Origin: Lysinibacillus sp. ZYM-1
Lineage (GTDB): Bacteria > Bacillota > Bacilli > Bacillales_A > Planococcaceae
Direction: 5' to 3'
Assembly (NCBI RefSeq): GCF_001308875.1
Contig: NZ_KQ465113.1
Location: forward strand, 62,001 to 126,000
DNA: 64,000 nucleotides
Made by a program: the position numbers and the translations under genes
The notes under the pieces: model-generated
Databases searched by the model: none
Told to the model about the DNA's origin: nothing
The model's input: only the letters and a program-made list of their open reading frames with translations
Shown here: piece after piece, positions 9,646 through 19,202 of the stretch
How positions within the stretch are numbered: position 1 is the stretch's first letter
Layout: every line of letters begins with the position of its first letter

Positions 9646-10971
9646 TTATAATTTGTAATAATTTTTATTTTTAAACAGAAAATGGGTATTGCGTGTATCA
9701 AAAATTAGCGAAGCTTGTTGATCAATTAATGAATAATCAATTTTTGAATGATTTGTTAAAATTAATACCGCATCAGCATTTTGGATAATTTCTTCTGTTA
9801 ATGGAACTGTATTGAAAAGGGATTGTTCTATAGGGAATGTTTGAATAAAAGGATCGATAATCTGTAGTGCGCACTGACTATCTAATAGTTGTTGAATAAC
9901 ACGAAGTGCGGGAGATTCTCGTGAATCATTTATATCTGGCTTATAAGTGACACCAATGACAACTATTTTTGCCTGGCTCAGTTTTATATTTTGCGTACGT
10001 AAGTAATGTTCAAGTCTCTCCACAACAAAATTGGGCATTGAATCATTAATTTTATCTGCCGCTTCAATTAATGATGCTGAGATACCATGCTGTTGACCAG
10101 CCCACAGTAAATACTTAGGGTCGACAGGGATACAATGTCCTCCCACACCTGGACCTGGTGTAAATGGCATAAATCCATAAGGCTTTGTCGATGCGGCATC
10201 TATGACTTCCCATATATCAATGTTCATTTTATAGCAAATCTGACTTAACTCATTCACAAGGGCGATATTGATTTGGCGAAACGTATTTTCCAACAGTTTC
10301 TCCATTTCAGCAACTTTCGGACTTGTTACAGTACATACATTGGTATGAATGACTGTTTCATAAAAAGCCTTTGACACTTCCAAACATGCTGAAGTGACAC
10401 CTCCAACGACTTTCGGTGTATTGGAAACAGAAAAATTACTATTACCAGGATCCACTCGCTCTGGTGAATAAGCTAAAAATAAATCTTGACCTATGACAAA
10501 GCCATGTTTTTGCAAAATAGGTTGAACAATTTCCTCTGTTGTCCCAGGATAAGTGGTACTTTCAAGAATGACTAATGCATTTGCTTTTATATATTGCCCG
10601 ATGTCATTTGCTGCATCTTCTATATAAGAAATATTAGGAGTGCCATCCACAGTTGTAGGCGTTGGAACACAAATGATGACAACATCTACAAATGAAAGTT
10701 TGGAAAAATCATAGGTCGCTTCAAATTGATGATGCGCTAATAGTTGCTGTATTTTTTCTTTTGAGATGTCAGCTATATAGCTTTCACCGTTTTGCAACAG
10801 TGCAATTTTTTCTTGATTTTTATCAAAGCCTAAAACATGAAAACCTCTCTGGACAATTTCGACAGCAAATGGTAACCCTACATAGCCGAGACCAATTACC
10901 CCTATTGTCGCTTTTTTTGTTTGAATTTTATTTAATAAAGCTGAGCTCAATGATTTCGTTTTTATCGTCAT
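9646..10971 (-). CDS. Nucleotide-sugar dehydrogenase (UDP-HexNAc 6-dehydrogenase type)
   Basis: Soluble NAD-dependent enzyme that oxidises C6 of a UDP-sugar to a uronic acid. 441 residues: Rossmann motif GLGYVG (27-32), central helical domain and C-terminal UDP-binding domain. The catalytic Cys lies in GGHCIPVDP (277-285, Cys 280). Spacing and the segment STTYPGTTEE resemble the WbpA/WecC group (UDP-GlcNAc or UDP-ManNAc) rather than UDP-glucose dehydrogenase, but substrate cannot be fixed by eye. It heads operon B, 16 bases before the deacetylase lipoprotein, and presumably supplies a uronic-acid precursor. Confidence 0.88.
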   Translation of the reverse strand: MTIKTKSLSSALLNKIQTKKATIGVIGLGYVGLPFAVEIVQRGFHVLGFDKNQEKIALLQNGESYIADISKEKIQQLLAHHQFEATYDFSKLSFVDVVIICVPTPTTVDGTPNISYIEDAANDIGQYIKANALVILESTTYPGTTEEIVQPILQKHGFVIGQDLFLAYSPERVDPGNSNFSVSNTPKVVGGVTSACLEVSKAFYETVIHTNVCTVTSPKVAEMEKLLENTFRQINIALVNELSQICYKMNIDIWEVIDAASTKPYGFMPFTPGPGVGGHCIPVDPKYLLWAGQQHGISASLIEAADKINDSMPNFVVERLEHYLRTQNIKLSQAKIVVIGVTYKPDINDSRESPALRVIQQLLDSQCALQIIDPFIQTFPIEQSLFNTVPLTEEIIQNADAVLILTNHSKIDYSLIDQQASLIFDTRNTHFLFKNKNYYKL

Positions 10972-11426
10972 AAAAATAACTCCTTTAGCTAAACTTTCAT
11001 TTTATTTTCATCGCCATTTTTTTCAGTACCTTCTCATTCGCAATACTTATTTATGGCGAGCATACTGCAAAGCAATTGGTCACTTCTCATCACCATTCTA
11101 TACATACCCCTTTCATCTCCACATACATACGTATGATTTTTTTAGTCAAAGTAGATCAAAAAGATTCAAATTCCATAAAAAAACTTTCCCAACATTTATA
11201 TAGTACTAATTGCAACTAAACAATTTCTAAACAATCTCTGCAATCACTATAAAACACCTATTTTAAAAAATTTCTAATAAAAATAGTGCAATAAATGTAG
11301 TAGTATTTAGCAAATAAATCCAGAGTCACTTATTAACTGTAAATGAAAAAAATAAAAAGCAATACTGATGAATGTTAATAATTAGAAAATTAACATTTTT
11401 CATTTTCCGAAAATCCCCTAAAAAAA

Positions 11427-11462
11427 CCCCTCAAGCTTCGACTTTCATCAATACTTGAGGGG
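11427..11462 (-). terminator. Rho-independent terminator, second of two after operon A
   Basis: Stem CCCCTCAAG / CTTGAGGGG; on the minus strand it is followed by a run of seven T (11420-11426). Backs up the stronger hairpin at the end of the glycosidase-like gene. Confidence 0.8.
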
Positions 11463-11469
11463 ATGAGAA

Positions 11470-11503
11470 TAAAAAAAATTAAGGTAGAAAAACTACCTTA
11501 ATT
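11470..11503 (-). terminator. Rho-independent terminator at end of EPS operon A
   Basis: Perfect 11-base stem AATTAAGGTAG / CTACCTTAATT with a five-base loop and a T-rich run on the minus strand, immediately after the stop at 11510. Confidence 0.9.
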
Positions 11504-11509
11504 TCTTTT

Positions 11510-14500
11510 TTAATAGGCTTTAAAGAGATCTTGTAACATGTAATAGGACTGTTTTAAACGCTCCTCATATTTTGGGCTTTGCCATGTCTCCCAAGTATAC
11601 GCCGAAAGCGGTGGTAGAACATGATGATTAGCTACTGGTAAGGATTGAATAACGTTATTCTCCTTATCTACAAATAATGCTCCAACATAAATATTATCTA
11701 CTTTAATAGAAGCTGTATCACCATCTTTATAAAGGTCACCTATAAACTCACGCTGACTAGGATCCTTGGCTTGAATTAATAACCAAGGGATACGAAGCTC
11801 GATGACATTGTCATCAGTCCATGTATAATCAACAAGAAAGTTATAATCTTTTCCTTTTGGATTAGCATTTCCTTGAAGTAATTTCCCTGTTTCATAATAA
11901 CTAAAATCCGTAGTGGTATTTTGTTCAGGTAAAAATAGTCGCTTGTTTAACACATAATATATCGGTGCAAACCTCCCACTATTTTTAGCAACAATAGACA
12001 TCCTTGGAGAGATTAAGTTTAAACGATGACCGTAAAAATAATCATGGAAGTCGTAGTATTCATCAATTAAAACTCTAGAATCTCCATTTTTATTGAGTTC
12101 CACTATAAAATCAACGCCATTTGAAAACGTCATATCTTTAATGGATGTAGCTGAAGAACTCCCTTGATCTGGTACAACATCTAATAAAATGCGAGGAGAA
12201 GTATTTTCTAACGCCTCACTTTTTAATTTCATGTATAAATATCGTTCATCATAATCTACAGCAAAATCTGTTGAATCATTTGGTGAAGTATCGTATAACT
12301 GCTGTCCTTCCCATTCATCTGTACTGCCATCTACTTTCACTTTAAGTCTATCAAAGCTAAGTAAACCAAACTGTTGCTCATTTGTTTGTGCGTTGGACCA
12401 AAATGGTCTACGATTCGGATCATCATAGTCCATCGTGTTCCATGTTCGTTTAAACCATTCATCTTGCCATGTAAAAACAAGCCCTCCTAATAATCCTTCA
12501 TGCATAATATCCTCAAATAAATGTTGAAGTGTCTCCCCTTGTGCCTGTTCTGACATTTGCCCTTGATTCCAGCCATAAACATTATCATGGGTTTTACCAC
12601 GTGATGCCGGGATGCCAAATTCTGCAATAAGAACAGGCATCTTATGAGCTGCATGAAGCTCTTTCAAATACCCTGCATAACTATTTTTATTTCCTCGGAA
12701 ATCGACGTAATTTAAATAGTCCTTATCGAAATTAAAGAAATCAGGGTAATAGGGATACACATGATAGGAGGCAAATTGACCAGGTACTTTCATCTCTCTC
12801 TTTGTATAAATAACATTTGGATTGACACCGACTAAATCCTCTTCCTCAGATGGTTCTGATGGATGTTCAAGTATATCCGTTGTCACCCAGTTCGTAAAAC
12901 TCATTGGGCGCATCCAATTATATTTATTCTTTTCATAGACTGTAATCAAATCCATTTGCTCGGCTAACCAGTACTCAAATGGTGTAGCGCCCTTCGTTTC
13001 AAAAAATGTACCGTTATATTGACCGATATTAGCATGTTTTTCATTGGTCCCAACAACCATATGTGGATACCATTCGATTCCTAGTACCCAACCTATCACG
13101 TATTTAGATACATCGACATCATACAAGCCAGATGCATGTCCTGGTCGAGGTGCCACATAAACATCTCCATGAATAACATCTACCATACGTTTCATTTCAG
13201 CTTGAAAATCTTCTAAGGTCTCTTTATCATAGGCATCCAATGAATTAGCTAACCCTTCTTCATTAATCCAAACACCGTGTAAAACATAAAGTGGTTTAGT
13301 TGGATTTTCTTCATTATATTTAGCAAGGGCCCTGTAAAAACCTGGCGGGTGTAAAGTATAAACACGTATTGTGTTGGCATTCATATCCGCAATTTGATTG
13401 AACCACCGATAATATTCCTCTTCGGTAATTGCGGCCTCCCCAGGGAAAGCACCAGGTTTCCCCATCCCAATATTGACACCCTTAAAGACTATTGATTCCC
13501 ATTTGCCATCTCTTAACACTTCAAAAGATTGCCCCTGAATACGGGCATTATAGTTCAATTTTTCATGGTTGACAGTTTCTTGAACCTTTTTGTGTTCAAA
13601 AGTCTCAAATATTCTATCCATCACTGGTATGTAAATGGACCAATAAAAGGAACTGTCTGCATATTTCTCAGCGTATTTATAGATAGTTGGTAACCCTTTT
13701 ATTTTATATAATGTAGGAACACGAGCTACATCATTGAAGTCTCCTGCAAAATAATAACTAGATGTATAGCGTTTATCTTGTGCAACAATTGCTGCAAATT
13801 GCTCAGGAATATCATTTTTTTGTAAAAGATCTGTACCTTCTTTTGTCAAATTCCATTTATAATTTGCAAGCGCATCATTGGCATATTTAGGCGTAATAAT
13901 ATCAAACCAATAATCGTATTTAGCACTTGCAGAGGAATGAAAGAATTTTTCCCCTTTTTCAGTAAATTGCACTTGAATACCTTTTGTTTGAACATGCTTG
14001 TCCAATTCTAAAACAAGGAGCTTGTTAGTTATTTCATTAAATAATAAAAAGCCGCCACCTTTATAGGACCAATCATCGCCGTACTCATCTATAACCCATT
14101 GCGGAATTTCTAAATTTTTATGATAATCAAGTTCATCAAAATAACGCCCAATCCAACCTGACCAAGTGATGCCTAAATAATCCTGTACCTCTTTTCGTAC
14201 AGCTTCTGAGGTTGGCGATGCAAAAGTATTGAACTCCGCAATTAACATACTCTTCTTTTTACTAGCTAAACGTTCTACAATTGCCTGCCATTCTTTTGCG
14301 TCAAGTCCACCAACGATTTTTTCCGAACGTTCACCTAAACGCTTTTCTTTTTCTAAATCATCTTTGTAAACACCATACGTATCTGCCAAATAAATGACAT
14401 CCATATCACTATATTCCTTTGGTAAGTCCTTTTCAGTGACACTTTTGGTTGTATCGTTTGGGATGGTGCCATAATAATCATTTTTTACATCGTATGGATG

Positions 14501-14689
14501 ATCATTTAACCTATATTTATAATGATTTAAAAACCAATTCACTCCCAAATGCTCTCGATAGGATTCATTCGGAACCGTTTTATCGACAATCGCCACATTT
14601 AGCTGTTTTTCATCTTTCAAGTACCACCATGCAATTGGGATAAGAATAAGAATCAATATGACTATAACCCCTACATAGATTCGTTTCAT
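11510..14689 (-). CDS. Large membrane-anchored glycoside hydrolase-like protein, last gene of EPS operon A
   Basis: 1059 residues. One N-terminal membrane helix (about 4-23) anchors an extracellular protein. The N-terminal third resembles no family I can name. A TIM-barrel-like region follows (about 390-760, beginning near FKGVNIGMGKPGAF) with clan-A glycosidase features: a Glu in GIEWYP (about 538) and a Glu in LIAEFGIPASRG (about 689) as candidate acid/base and nucleophile. The C-terminal region (about 790-1040) is beta-rich and CBM9-like. It starts within the stop of the synthase gene (ATGA overlap). Likely role: modification or release of the cognate polymer. Activity is inferred only from motifs. 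Confidence 0.75.
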   Translation of the reverse strand: MKRIYVGVIVILILILIPIAWWYLKDEKQLNVAIVDKTVPNESYREHLGVNWFLNHYKYRLNDHPYDVKNDYYGTIPNDTTKSVTEKDLPKEYSDMDVIYLADTYGVYKDDLEKEKRLGERSEKIVGGLDAKEWQAIVERLASKKKSMLIAEFNTFASPTSEAVRKEVQDYLGITWSGWIGRYFDELDYHKNLEIPQWVIDEYGDDWSYKGGGFLLFNEITNKLLVLELDKHVQTKGIQVQFTEKGEKFFHSSASAKYDYWFDIITPKYANDALANYKWNLTKEGTDLLQKNDIPEQFAAIVAQDKRYTSSYYFAGDFNDVARVPTLYKIKGLPTIYKYAEKYADSSFYWSIYIPVMDRIFETFEHKKVQETVNHEKLNYNARIQGQSFEVLRDGKWESIVFKGVNIGMGKPGAFPGEAAITEEEYYRWFNQIADMNANTIRVYTLHPPGFYRALAKYNEENPTKPLYVLHGVWINEEGLANSLDAYDKETLEDFQAEMKRMVDVIHGDVYVAPRPGHASGLYDVDVSKYVIGWVLGIEWYPHMVVGTNEKHANIGQYNGTFFETKGATPFEYWLAEQMDLITVYEKNKYNWMRPMSFTNWVTTDILEHPSEPSEEEDLVGVNPNVIYTKREMKVPGQFASYHVYPYYPDFFNFDKDYLNYVDFRGNKNSYAGYLKELHAAHKMPVLIAEFGIPASRGKTHDNVYGWNQGQMSEQAQGETLQHLFEDIMHEGLLGGLVFTWQDEWFKRTWNTMDYDDPNRRPFWSNAQTNEQQFGLLSFDRLKVKVDGSTDEWEGQQLYDTSPNDSTDFAVDYDERYLYMKLKSEALENTSPRILLDVVPDQGSSSATSIKDMTFSNGVDFIVELNKNGDSRVLIDEYYDFHDYFYGHRLNLISPRMSIVAKNSGRFAPIYYVLNKRLFLPEQNTTTDFSYYETGKLLQGNANPKGKDYNFLVDYTWTDDNVIELRIPWLLIQAKDPSQREFIGDLYKDGDTASIKVDNIYVGALFVDKENNVIQSLPVANHHVLPPLSAYTWETWQSPKYEERLKQSYYMLQDLFKAY

Positions 14690-16107
14690 ATATTTTTCTC
14701 CTTTTCAGCAATGCCGACACGTTTCATATTTCCCCAATCACTTTTTCTTCGTAAAAAACGAACTAATCCTTCACAGCGCCAAAATAATGTAAGCGGGCGA
14801 TACCAAAAAATTTCTGTAAACGCTAAAAGAATCATGCGTAATATTTCTCTTTTTTTCGGATAGGTATTCATACTCCAAGATTCGAACAAGATCGCCGCTA
14901 TTGAAAAAATAACGCCGTAAATTACGAATAGTAATAGCAATATGAGAGCAACTTCATAATAAATTTTTCCTAAGAAAAATGCTACGACAATATAAATATA
15001 CCCGCCTAGCTCAACAACAGGGCCTAGACATTCTACTAGCCAAAAATACGGGAATGAAATAAATCCAATCAAGCCAAACCTAGGATTCAAGGTCATTTTT
15101 TTATGCTTCCATAAGCTTTCAAATAAACCTTGATGCCACCTTCTTCGTTGATTTCGGAGCACTCCCAATGTTTGAGGTGCCTCAGTCCAGCAAACCGGGT
15201 CAGGTACAAATTCGATACGCTTATTTTCTTTTTTCTCCTTAATAAGCCGGTGAATATTTACAACAAGTTCCATATCTTCACCAATAATATTCGTTGAATA
15301 TCCCCCTGCTTCAACAGCCCACTTTTTAGAAAAGACGCTAAATGCTCCTGAAATAATAAGAACTAAATTAAATTTGCTTAAGGCTATTCTCCCCATCAAA
15401 AATGCCCGCAGGTACTCTATTACTTGCATGATCACTAAGTAATTACTTGGTAATTGCGTCTCATAAATAGAACCAAATTGCATCTTTGCACCATTTGCAA
15501 TACGAATATTACCACCAGCTGCAATGACTTCACCATCAGATAAAATAATCGGCTTCATCACACGAAGCAATGATTTCTCATCTAAAATGGAATCCCCATC
15601 TATGGAGCAAAAATACGGATATTGAGATACATTAATCCCTACATTTAATGCATCTGCCTTACCGCCGTTTTCTTTATCAACTAAAATACAATTTTTATAG
15701 ATTTCAGATTCGTATATTTGCTTTATTTGTTTTGTAGGGATATTTGTTTGGACAATTTTATTGATTGGCTTCATTCGAAAATGTTTAATAACCGTTTGAA
15801 GTGTTTGATCTGTGGAGCCGTCGTTAATAATAATAATTTCTGTTTGGGGATATCGTAAATTCAGTAATGAGTAAACTGTATCTACCACCCCTACTTCTTC
15901 ATTGTAAGCAGGGACAAGTAATGACACTGGTTTTGAATAAAAAGCATCGATATGAGCATCATCATACTCTGATGGATCTAAACGATAACGTTTTCTTAAA
16001 TCAAGCATGGCGATGATGAACATTGTACAATATGAAACAATAACGAAAAGCATATAAAATAGAATGATGCCTCCAAAAAACATCATGCAATAATCGATTA
16101 TTTTCAT
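14686..16107 (-). CDS. GT2 polysaccharide synthase of EPS operon A
   Basis: Inner-membrane processive glycosyltransferase of 473 residues. N-terminal membrane helices (about 7-35), then a GT-A domain with VPAYNEE, NDGSTD (95-100), DGD (170-172), GEDME (276-280) and QRRRW (320-324, the QxxRW motif), then C-terminal helices (about 345-420). The layout resembles poly-N-acetylglucosamine synthases such as IcaA/PgaC. Unlike the synthase of operon B it has no PilZ domain; the companion GGDEF/receiver protein may supply control. ATGA overlaps join it to the HEAT protein gene and the glycosidase-like gene. Confidence 0.87.
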   Translation of the reverse strand: MKIIDYCMMFFGGIILFYMLFVIVSYCTMFIIAMLDLRKRYRLDPSEYDDAHIDAFYSKPVSLLVPAYNEEVGVVDTVYSLLNLRYPQTEIIIINDGSTDQTLQTVIKHFRMKPINKIVQTNIPTKQIKQIYESEIYKNCILVDKENGGKADALNVGINVSQYPYFCSIDGDSILDEKSLLRVMKPIILSDGEVIAAGGNIRIANGAKMQFGSIYETQLPSNYLVIMQVIEYLRAFLMGRIALSKFNLVLIISGAFSVFSKKWAVEAGGYSTNIIGEDMELVVNIHRLIKEKKENKRIEFVPDPVCWTEAPQTLGVLRNQRRRWHQGLFESLWKHKKMTLNPRFGLIGFISFPYFWLVECLGPVVELGGYIYIVVAFFLGKIYYEVALILLLLFVIYGVIFSIAAILFESWSMNTYPKKREILRMILLAFTEIFWYRPLTLFWRCEGLVRFLRRKSDWGNMKRVGIAEKEKNI

Positions 16108-17150
16108 TTACTTCCCTCTTTTCTAGCTGCAATCTCCTGTGCCATTTCAATTGCATATGGATCATTTGAGGATTCGATGAATTGCTGTAACTTAGCTATT
16201 CCATGTCGATCTTCTACAATCGTCTTCGCGGCTTGGGAACGTACCCACCAATTCTCATCCTGAAGAAGTTGCTCTAAGTAACTATAAGTGTAAGCAAGTG
16301 GTACATGCTTAAAAATTTTGGCTACCATCAACCTTGCTTCCCACATATCTGAAGTTACAAATGGTATAAAGGGATCGATTTCATCAATAATACCAATTTC
16401 GTAAAGACCTTTTAATGCTCTGATGTTGATCTCCATCACATCATGACTTAATAATTTTTTTAATTCGTCTAGGTACTGCATATTTCGTTTTACAGCAGCA
16501 GTATCTATAACTGCAAATTGAATATTGGTTGGCCAGCAATTAAAATCATCAAAAAATCTAATAAAAACGTCTTCCTCTAATAAGACAAACAGTCTCCTAT
16601 ATTCACTTTCTGAATAATTGATATTGGGATTTTTTATCTTTTCCATAAATAAATCTGGTTGGAAAAGGGAGTATATCTTTAACAATTGGAAATGTTCTTC
16701 ATCTGAAATTTTGTTTTTTTCAAATTCCTGACAAGAAAGTAGCAATTCCTCTATTTGTAAGTCTGCAATTCGATAGAGGGCATTCATTCGAATACTCCAT
16801 CGTCTACTTGATAAATCCTTTTCATAGAATTTTTTTAAGTATTGATTGGCAAATTGTTTAATTTTCTGTTCCACATTTTCACTTATTATATTTTTTAAAT
16901 AGGATGAAAAAATTCTTTCAATGGCTTCCACTTGAGCCGCGCCTCGAGGTACCAGGACCATACTAAATAGAGCATTGTTAAATAAGTAATCGTACCAGAG
17001 CTGAGAATAGTTTAGTAAATATCGATCCCTGACTTGTTCAAAGCGACTTTCACGCTGTCGTTGAACAAATAAATATATTAAAAAGGTAAAAAGTACAACT
17101 AGTAAGAGGGCTATTACTGTAAAAAGAAAAGTGATAGACAGCTTGATCAT
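16104..17150 (-). CDS. Membrane-anchored HEAT-repeat protein
   Basis: 348 residues: one strong N-terminal membrane helix (about 5-28), then an all-helical cytoplasmic region with HEAT-like repeats, clearest near the C-terminus (DENWWVRSQAAKTIVED). HEAT scaffolds bind other proteins, so a link between the GGDEF/receiver protein and the synthase is a reasonable guess. ATG 17150 overlaps the upstream stop by four bases and has GAGG at good spacing; a TTG six bases earlier is less likely. I know no named homologue. Confidence 0.75.
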   Translation of the reverse strand: MIKLSITFLFTVIALLLVVLFTFLIYLFVQRQRESRFEQVRDRYLLNYSQLWYDYLFNNALFSMVLVPRGAAQVEAIERIFSSYLKNIISENVEQKIKQFANQYLKKFYEKDLSSRRWSIRMNALYRIADLQIEELLLSCQEFEKNKISDEEHFQLLKIYSLFQPDLFMEKIKNPNINYSESEYRRLFVLLEEDVFIRFFDDFNCWPTNIQFAVIDTAAVKRNMQYLDELKKLLSHDVMEINIRALKGLYEIGIIDEIDPFIPFVTSDMWEARLMVAKIFKHVPLAYTYSYLEQLLQDENWWVRSQAAKTIVEDRHGIAKLQQFIESSNDPYAIEMAQEIAARKEGSK

Positions 17151-18022
17151 AGCCAAAACCTCGCAAAAGTCCTTTTTATTTTTGCTTCTAGCAAACGTAA
17201 ATTAAATGGCTTAACGATATATTCATCAACGCCGCCTTCATATGCATTAAGAGCCGCTCCTTCAGAATTCCGTTCTGACATCATATATATTATAAATTTC
17301 TTTTCATTTGGCATATGGCGCAAAATATGCAAAATCTCTAAACCATTTTTACGAGGTAAAATATCATTCATCACAATTAAATGCATATGTCCTGTTTTAT
17401 AACCGTCCGATTGTAAAAAGCTATAGCCGTCCTCATAAACTTTTACCTCTAAAGTAAAATGAGGAATGACTATTTGGTTAAGCGTTGACTCTAATACTTG
17501 TCTAAAAATGGCGTTCTGTTCAATAATACTGACTTTCACCAATTCTATTGGCTGAACACCATAATCGTGCACTTCGACTACGGACCATGATATTTGCCCA
17601 TTCTCTGTAAGGACTTGCTTATTCTTCTCTAATAAATCTTCAAAGGTGACAGTATTATTTCTTATTTCAGTTATAGAGGCTTTCAAAGCTATCTGTTGAA
17701 ATTTCCTTTCAGCTTTTAAGATAGCAAAAATCCGTTTTAGAAATGCTCTAGCCTCTACATCACTACTTTGCAAAAAGAATATTCCCCAATGATTTCCATC
17801 TGACAATTGAAAAAGTAAGTCTGTCTTACGTATTTTAGATTGTAAAAATGCAGTAATTTGATGATTATTTTCATTTGGCTTTGATTGCGTAGAATCAGCT
17901 TCTTTTAAAAAGACTGCTGTGATAGTATGGCGGGAACGAATAACACTTTCACGCCATATTTCAAAATAACGTCGTACTTCATGCTCCTGCATAACGTCCT
18001 GTTCGATTATTAAATCACTCAT
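17147..18022 (-). CDS. Degenerate GGDEF-like domain fused to a pseudo-receiver domain
   Basis: 291 residues, no membrane segment. Residues about 15-150 have the length and pattern of a GGDEF domain, but the signature position reads LSDGNHW (73-79), so diguanylate cyclase activity is not expected. Residues about 162-291 form a response-regulator receiver fold in which the acidic pair reads IIEQN (166-170), the phospho-acceptor Asp aligns with Asn 219 (VMNDILP) and the conserved Lys remains (271, VKPF). It therefore looks like a ligand-binding or protein-binding regulator rather than a phospho-switch. ATG 18022 has GGAG eight bases upstream. First gene of operon A. Confidence 0.72.
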   Translation of the reverse strand: MSDLIIEQDVMQEHEVRRYFEIWRESVIRSRHTITAVFLKEADSTQSKPNENNHQITAFLQSKIRKTDLLFQLSDGNHWGIFFLQSSDVEARAFLKRIFAILKAERKFQQIALKASITEIRNNTVTFEDLLEKNKQVLTENGQISWSVVEVHDYGVQPIELVKVSIIEQNAIFRQVLESTLNQIVIPHFTLEVKVYEDGYSFLQSDGYKTGHMHLIVMNDILPRKNGLEILHILRHMPNEKKFIIYMMSERNSEGAALNAYEGGVDEYIVKPFNLRLLEAKIKRTFARFWL

Positions 18023-18235
18023 TAGGTTCACTCCATATTGTTGAAAGTATCTCTATCTAAATATTTTCTATCATTCATTTAATAGATAAACAACATAACA
18101 ATAGTAATAAAAATAACTATTGAATTTCTAGACTTAATTATTGGAAGAGAATAATGTCACGAAAAAACTATTATAGTGTAATCCAAAATTCATACTATGT
18201 GATAAAGAAAAATAATTCTGATAAACGACGTCAAA

Positions 18236-18277
18236 AGAAAAAGGGTACGTAAGTATTTAATACTTACGTACCCTTTT
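18236..18277 (-). terminator. Rho-independent terminator after metQ
   Basis: Long near-perfect stem, GGGTACGTAAGTA paired with TACTTACGTACCC, with T-rich flanks on both strands, eight bases beyond the metQ stop. Confidence 0.9.
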
Positions 18278-18284
18278 ATTTGGA

Positions 18285-19136
18285 TTAGTTAACTGGTACT
18301 ACTGCACCTTTCCATTCTTCTAAGATGAAGTCTTGGATTTCTTCAGATGTTAGTACTTCTAATAATGTTTTAATTTCTGGTCTTGATTCTTCTCCAGCAC
18401 GTACTGCGATAATGTTTACATATGGAGATTCTTTGTCTTCAAGTGAAATAGCATCTTCAATTGGATTTAAGCCATTATCAATAGCAAAGTTAGAGTTGAT
18501 AAGTACTGCGTCCCCTTCATCGTTTTCGTACATTTGTACAAGCATTTCTGGAGCAGTATTGGCATCGAATTTAAAGTTTTTAGGGTTTTCTTCAATATCC
18601 TTTAATTCTGCAGCTGTTTTATCAATGCCATCTTTTAATTTAATTAAGCCCTTAGCTTCTAATAATGACAGCATACGACCGTGATCTGATACTGAGTTAG
18701 AAAGTAAGATTGTTGCACCTTCAGGAAGTTCTTCTAAAGATTTATATTTTTTAGAGTAAATACCGATTGGTTCGATGTGAACACCACCAGCATTAACAAA
18801 ATCATAGCCATTGTCTTTAATTTGTAACTCTAGGTAAGGAATATGTTGGAAGTAGTTTGCATCCAACTCTTTTGATTCTAAATCTTGGTTTGGTAGCACA
18901 TAGTCTGTATATGGTTCGATTTTAAGATCAATACCTTTCTTAGCTAAGATCGGTTTTGCTTGTTCCAGAATAACTGCATGTGGTGTATTAGAAGCCCCCA
19001 CTTTTAATGTAACATTTTCTTTACTATCTGTTTTATCACCAGATGCTGAATTTGAATCCTCTTTTTTATCAGTACCGCAAGCTGCTAGAGCTAGTACAAG
19101 TATTGATAAAAATAACCCTGCTAATAACTTCTTCAT
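18285..19136 (-). CDS. metQ: Methionine ABC transporter substrate-binding lipoprotein MetQ
   Basis: Binds methionine outside the membrane for the MetNI importer. 283 residues with signal peptide and lipobox LAAC (Cys about 20), then an NlpA-family binding fold (KVGASNTPHAVILEQ, ANYFQHIPYLE, NSNFAIDNGLNP). The start has GGGAGTG upstream. Last gene of the metN-metI-metQ operon under the SAM-I riboswitch. The D or L specificity cannot be told apart by eye. Confidence 0.95.
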   Translation of the reverse strand: MKKLLAGLFLSILVLALAACGTDKKEDSNSASGDKTDSKENVTLKVGASNTPHAVILEQAKPILAKKGIDLKIEPYTDYVLPNQDLESKELDANYFQHIPYLELQIKDNGYDFVNAGGVHIEPIGIYSKKYKSLEELPEGATILLSNSVSDHGRMLSLLEAKGLIKLKDGIDKTAAELKDIEENPKNFKFDANTAPEMLVQMYENDEGDAVLINSNFAIDNGLNPIEDAISLEDKESPYVNIIAVRAGEESRPEIKTLLEVLTSEEIQDFILEEWKGAVVPVN

Positions 19137-19202
19137 TTATGACACTCCCTTTATTTTGATGAAAATATGTTAGCGGTAAGAACCGGAATAACCTCATTAT
19201 TG

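Larger units (their letters stand above)
10972..11509. other. Intergenic region between EPS operons A and B
   Basis: 538 AT-rich bases between two same-strand operons; it should hold the promoter of operon B. It contains two terminators near 11427-11503 (listed separately) and an inverted repeat AATGTTAAT / ATTAACATT at 11371-11379 and 11389-11397 that could be an operator or weak hairpin. I compared the minus strand with the GEMM (c-di-GMP) riboswitch consensus from memory and did not find it. No small gene is convincing. Confidence 0.5.

Noticed and set aside
10972-11509. Possible c-di-GMP (GEMM) riboswitch before EPS operon B
   Set aside because: The conserved GEMM core segments could not be found on either strand; only terminators and an AT-rich inverted repeat are present.
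18325-18684. 119-residue plus-strand open frame inside metQ
   Set aside because: Complete antisense overlap with a strongly supported gene; Ser-rich composition is typical of a shadow frame.
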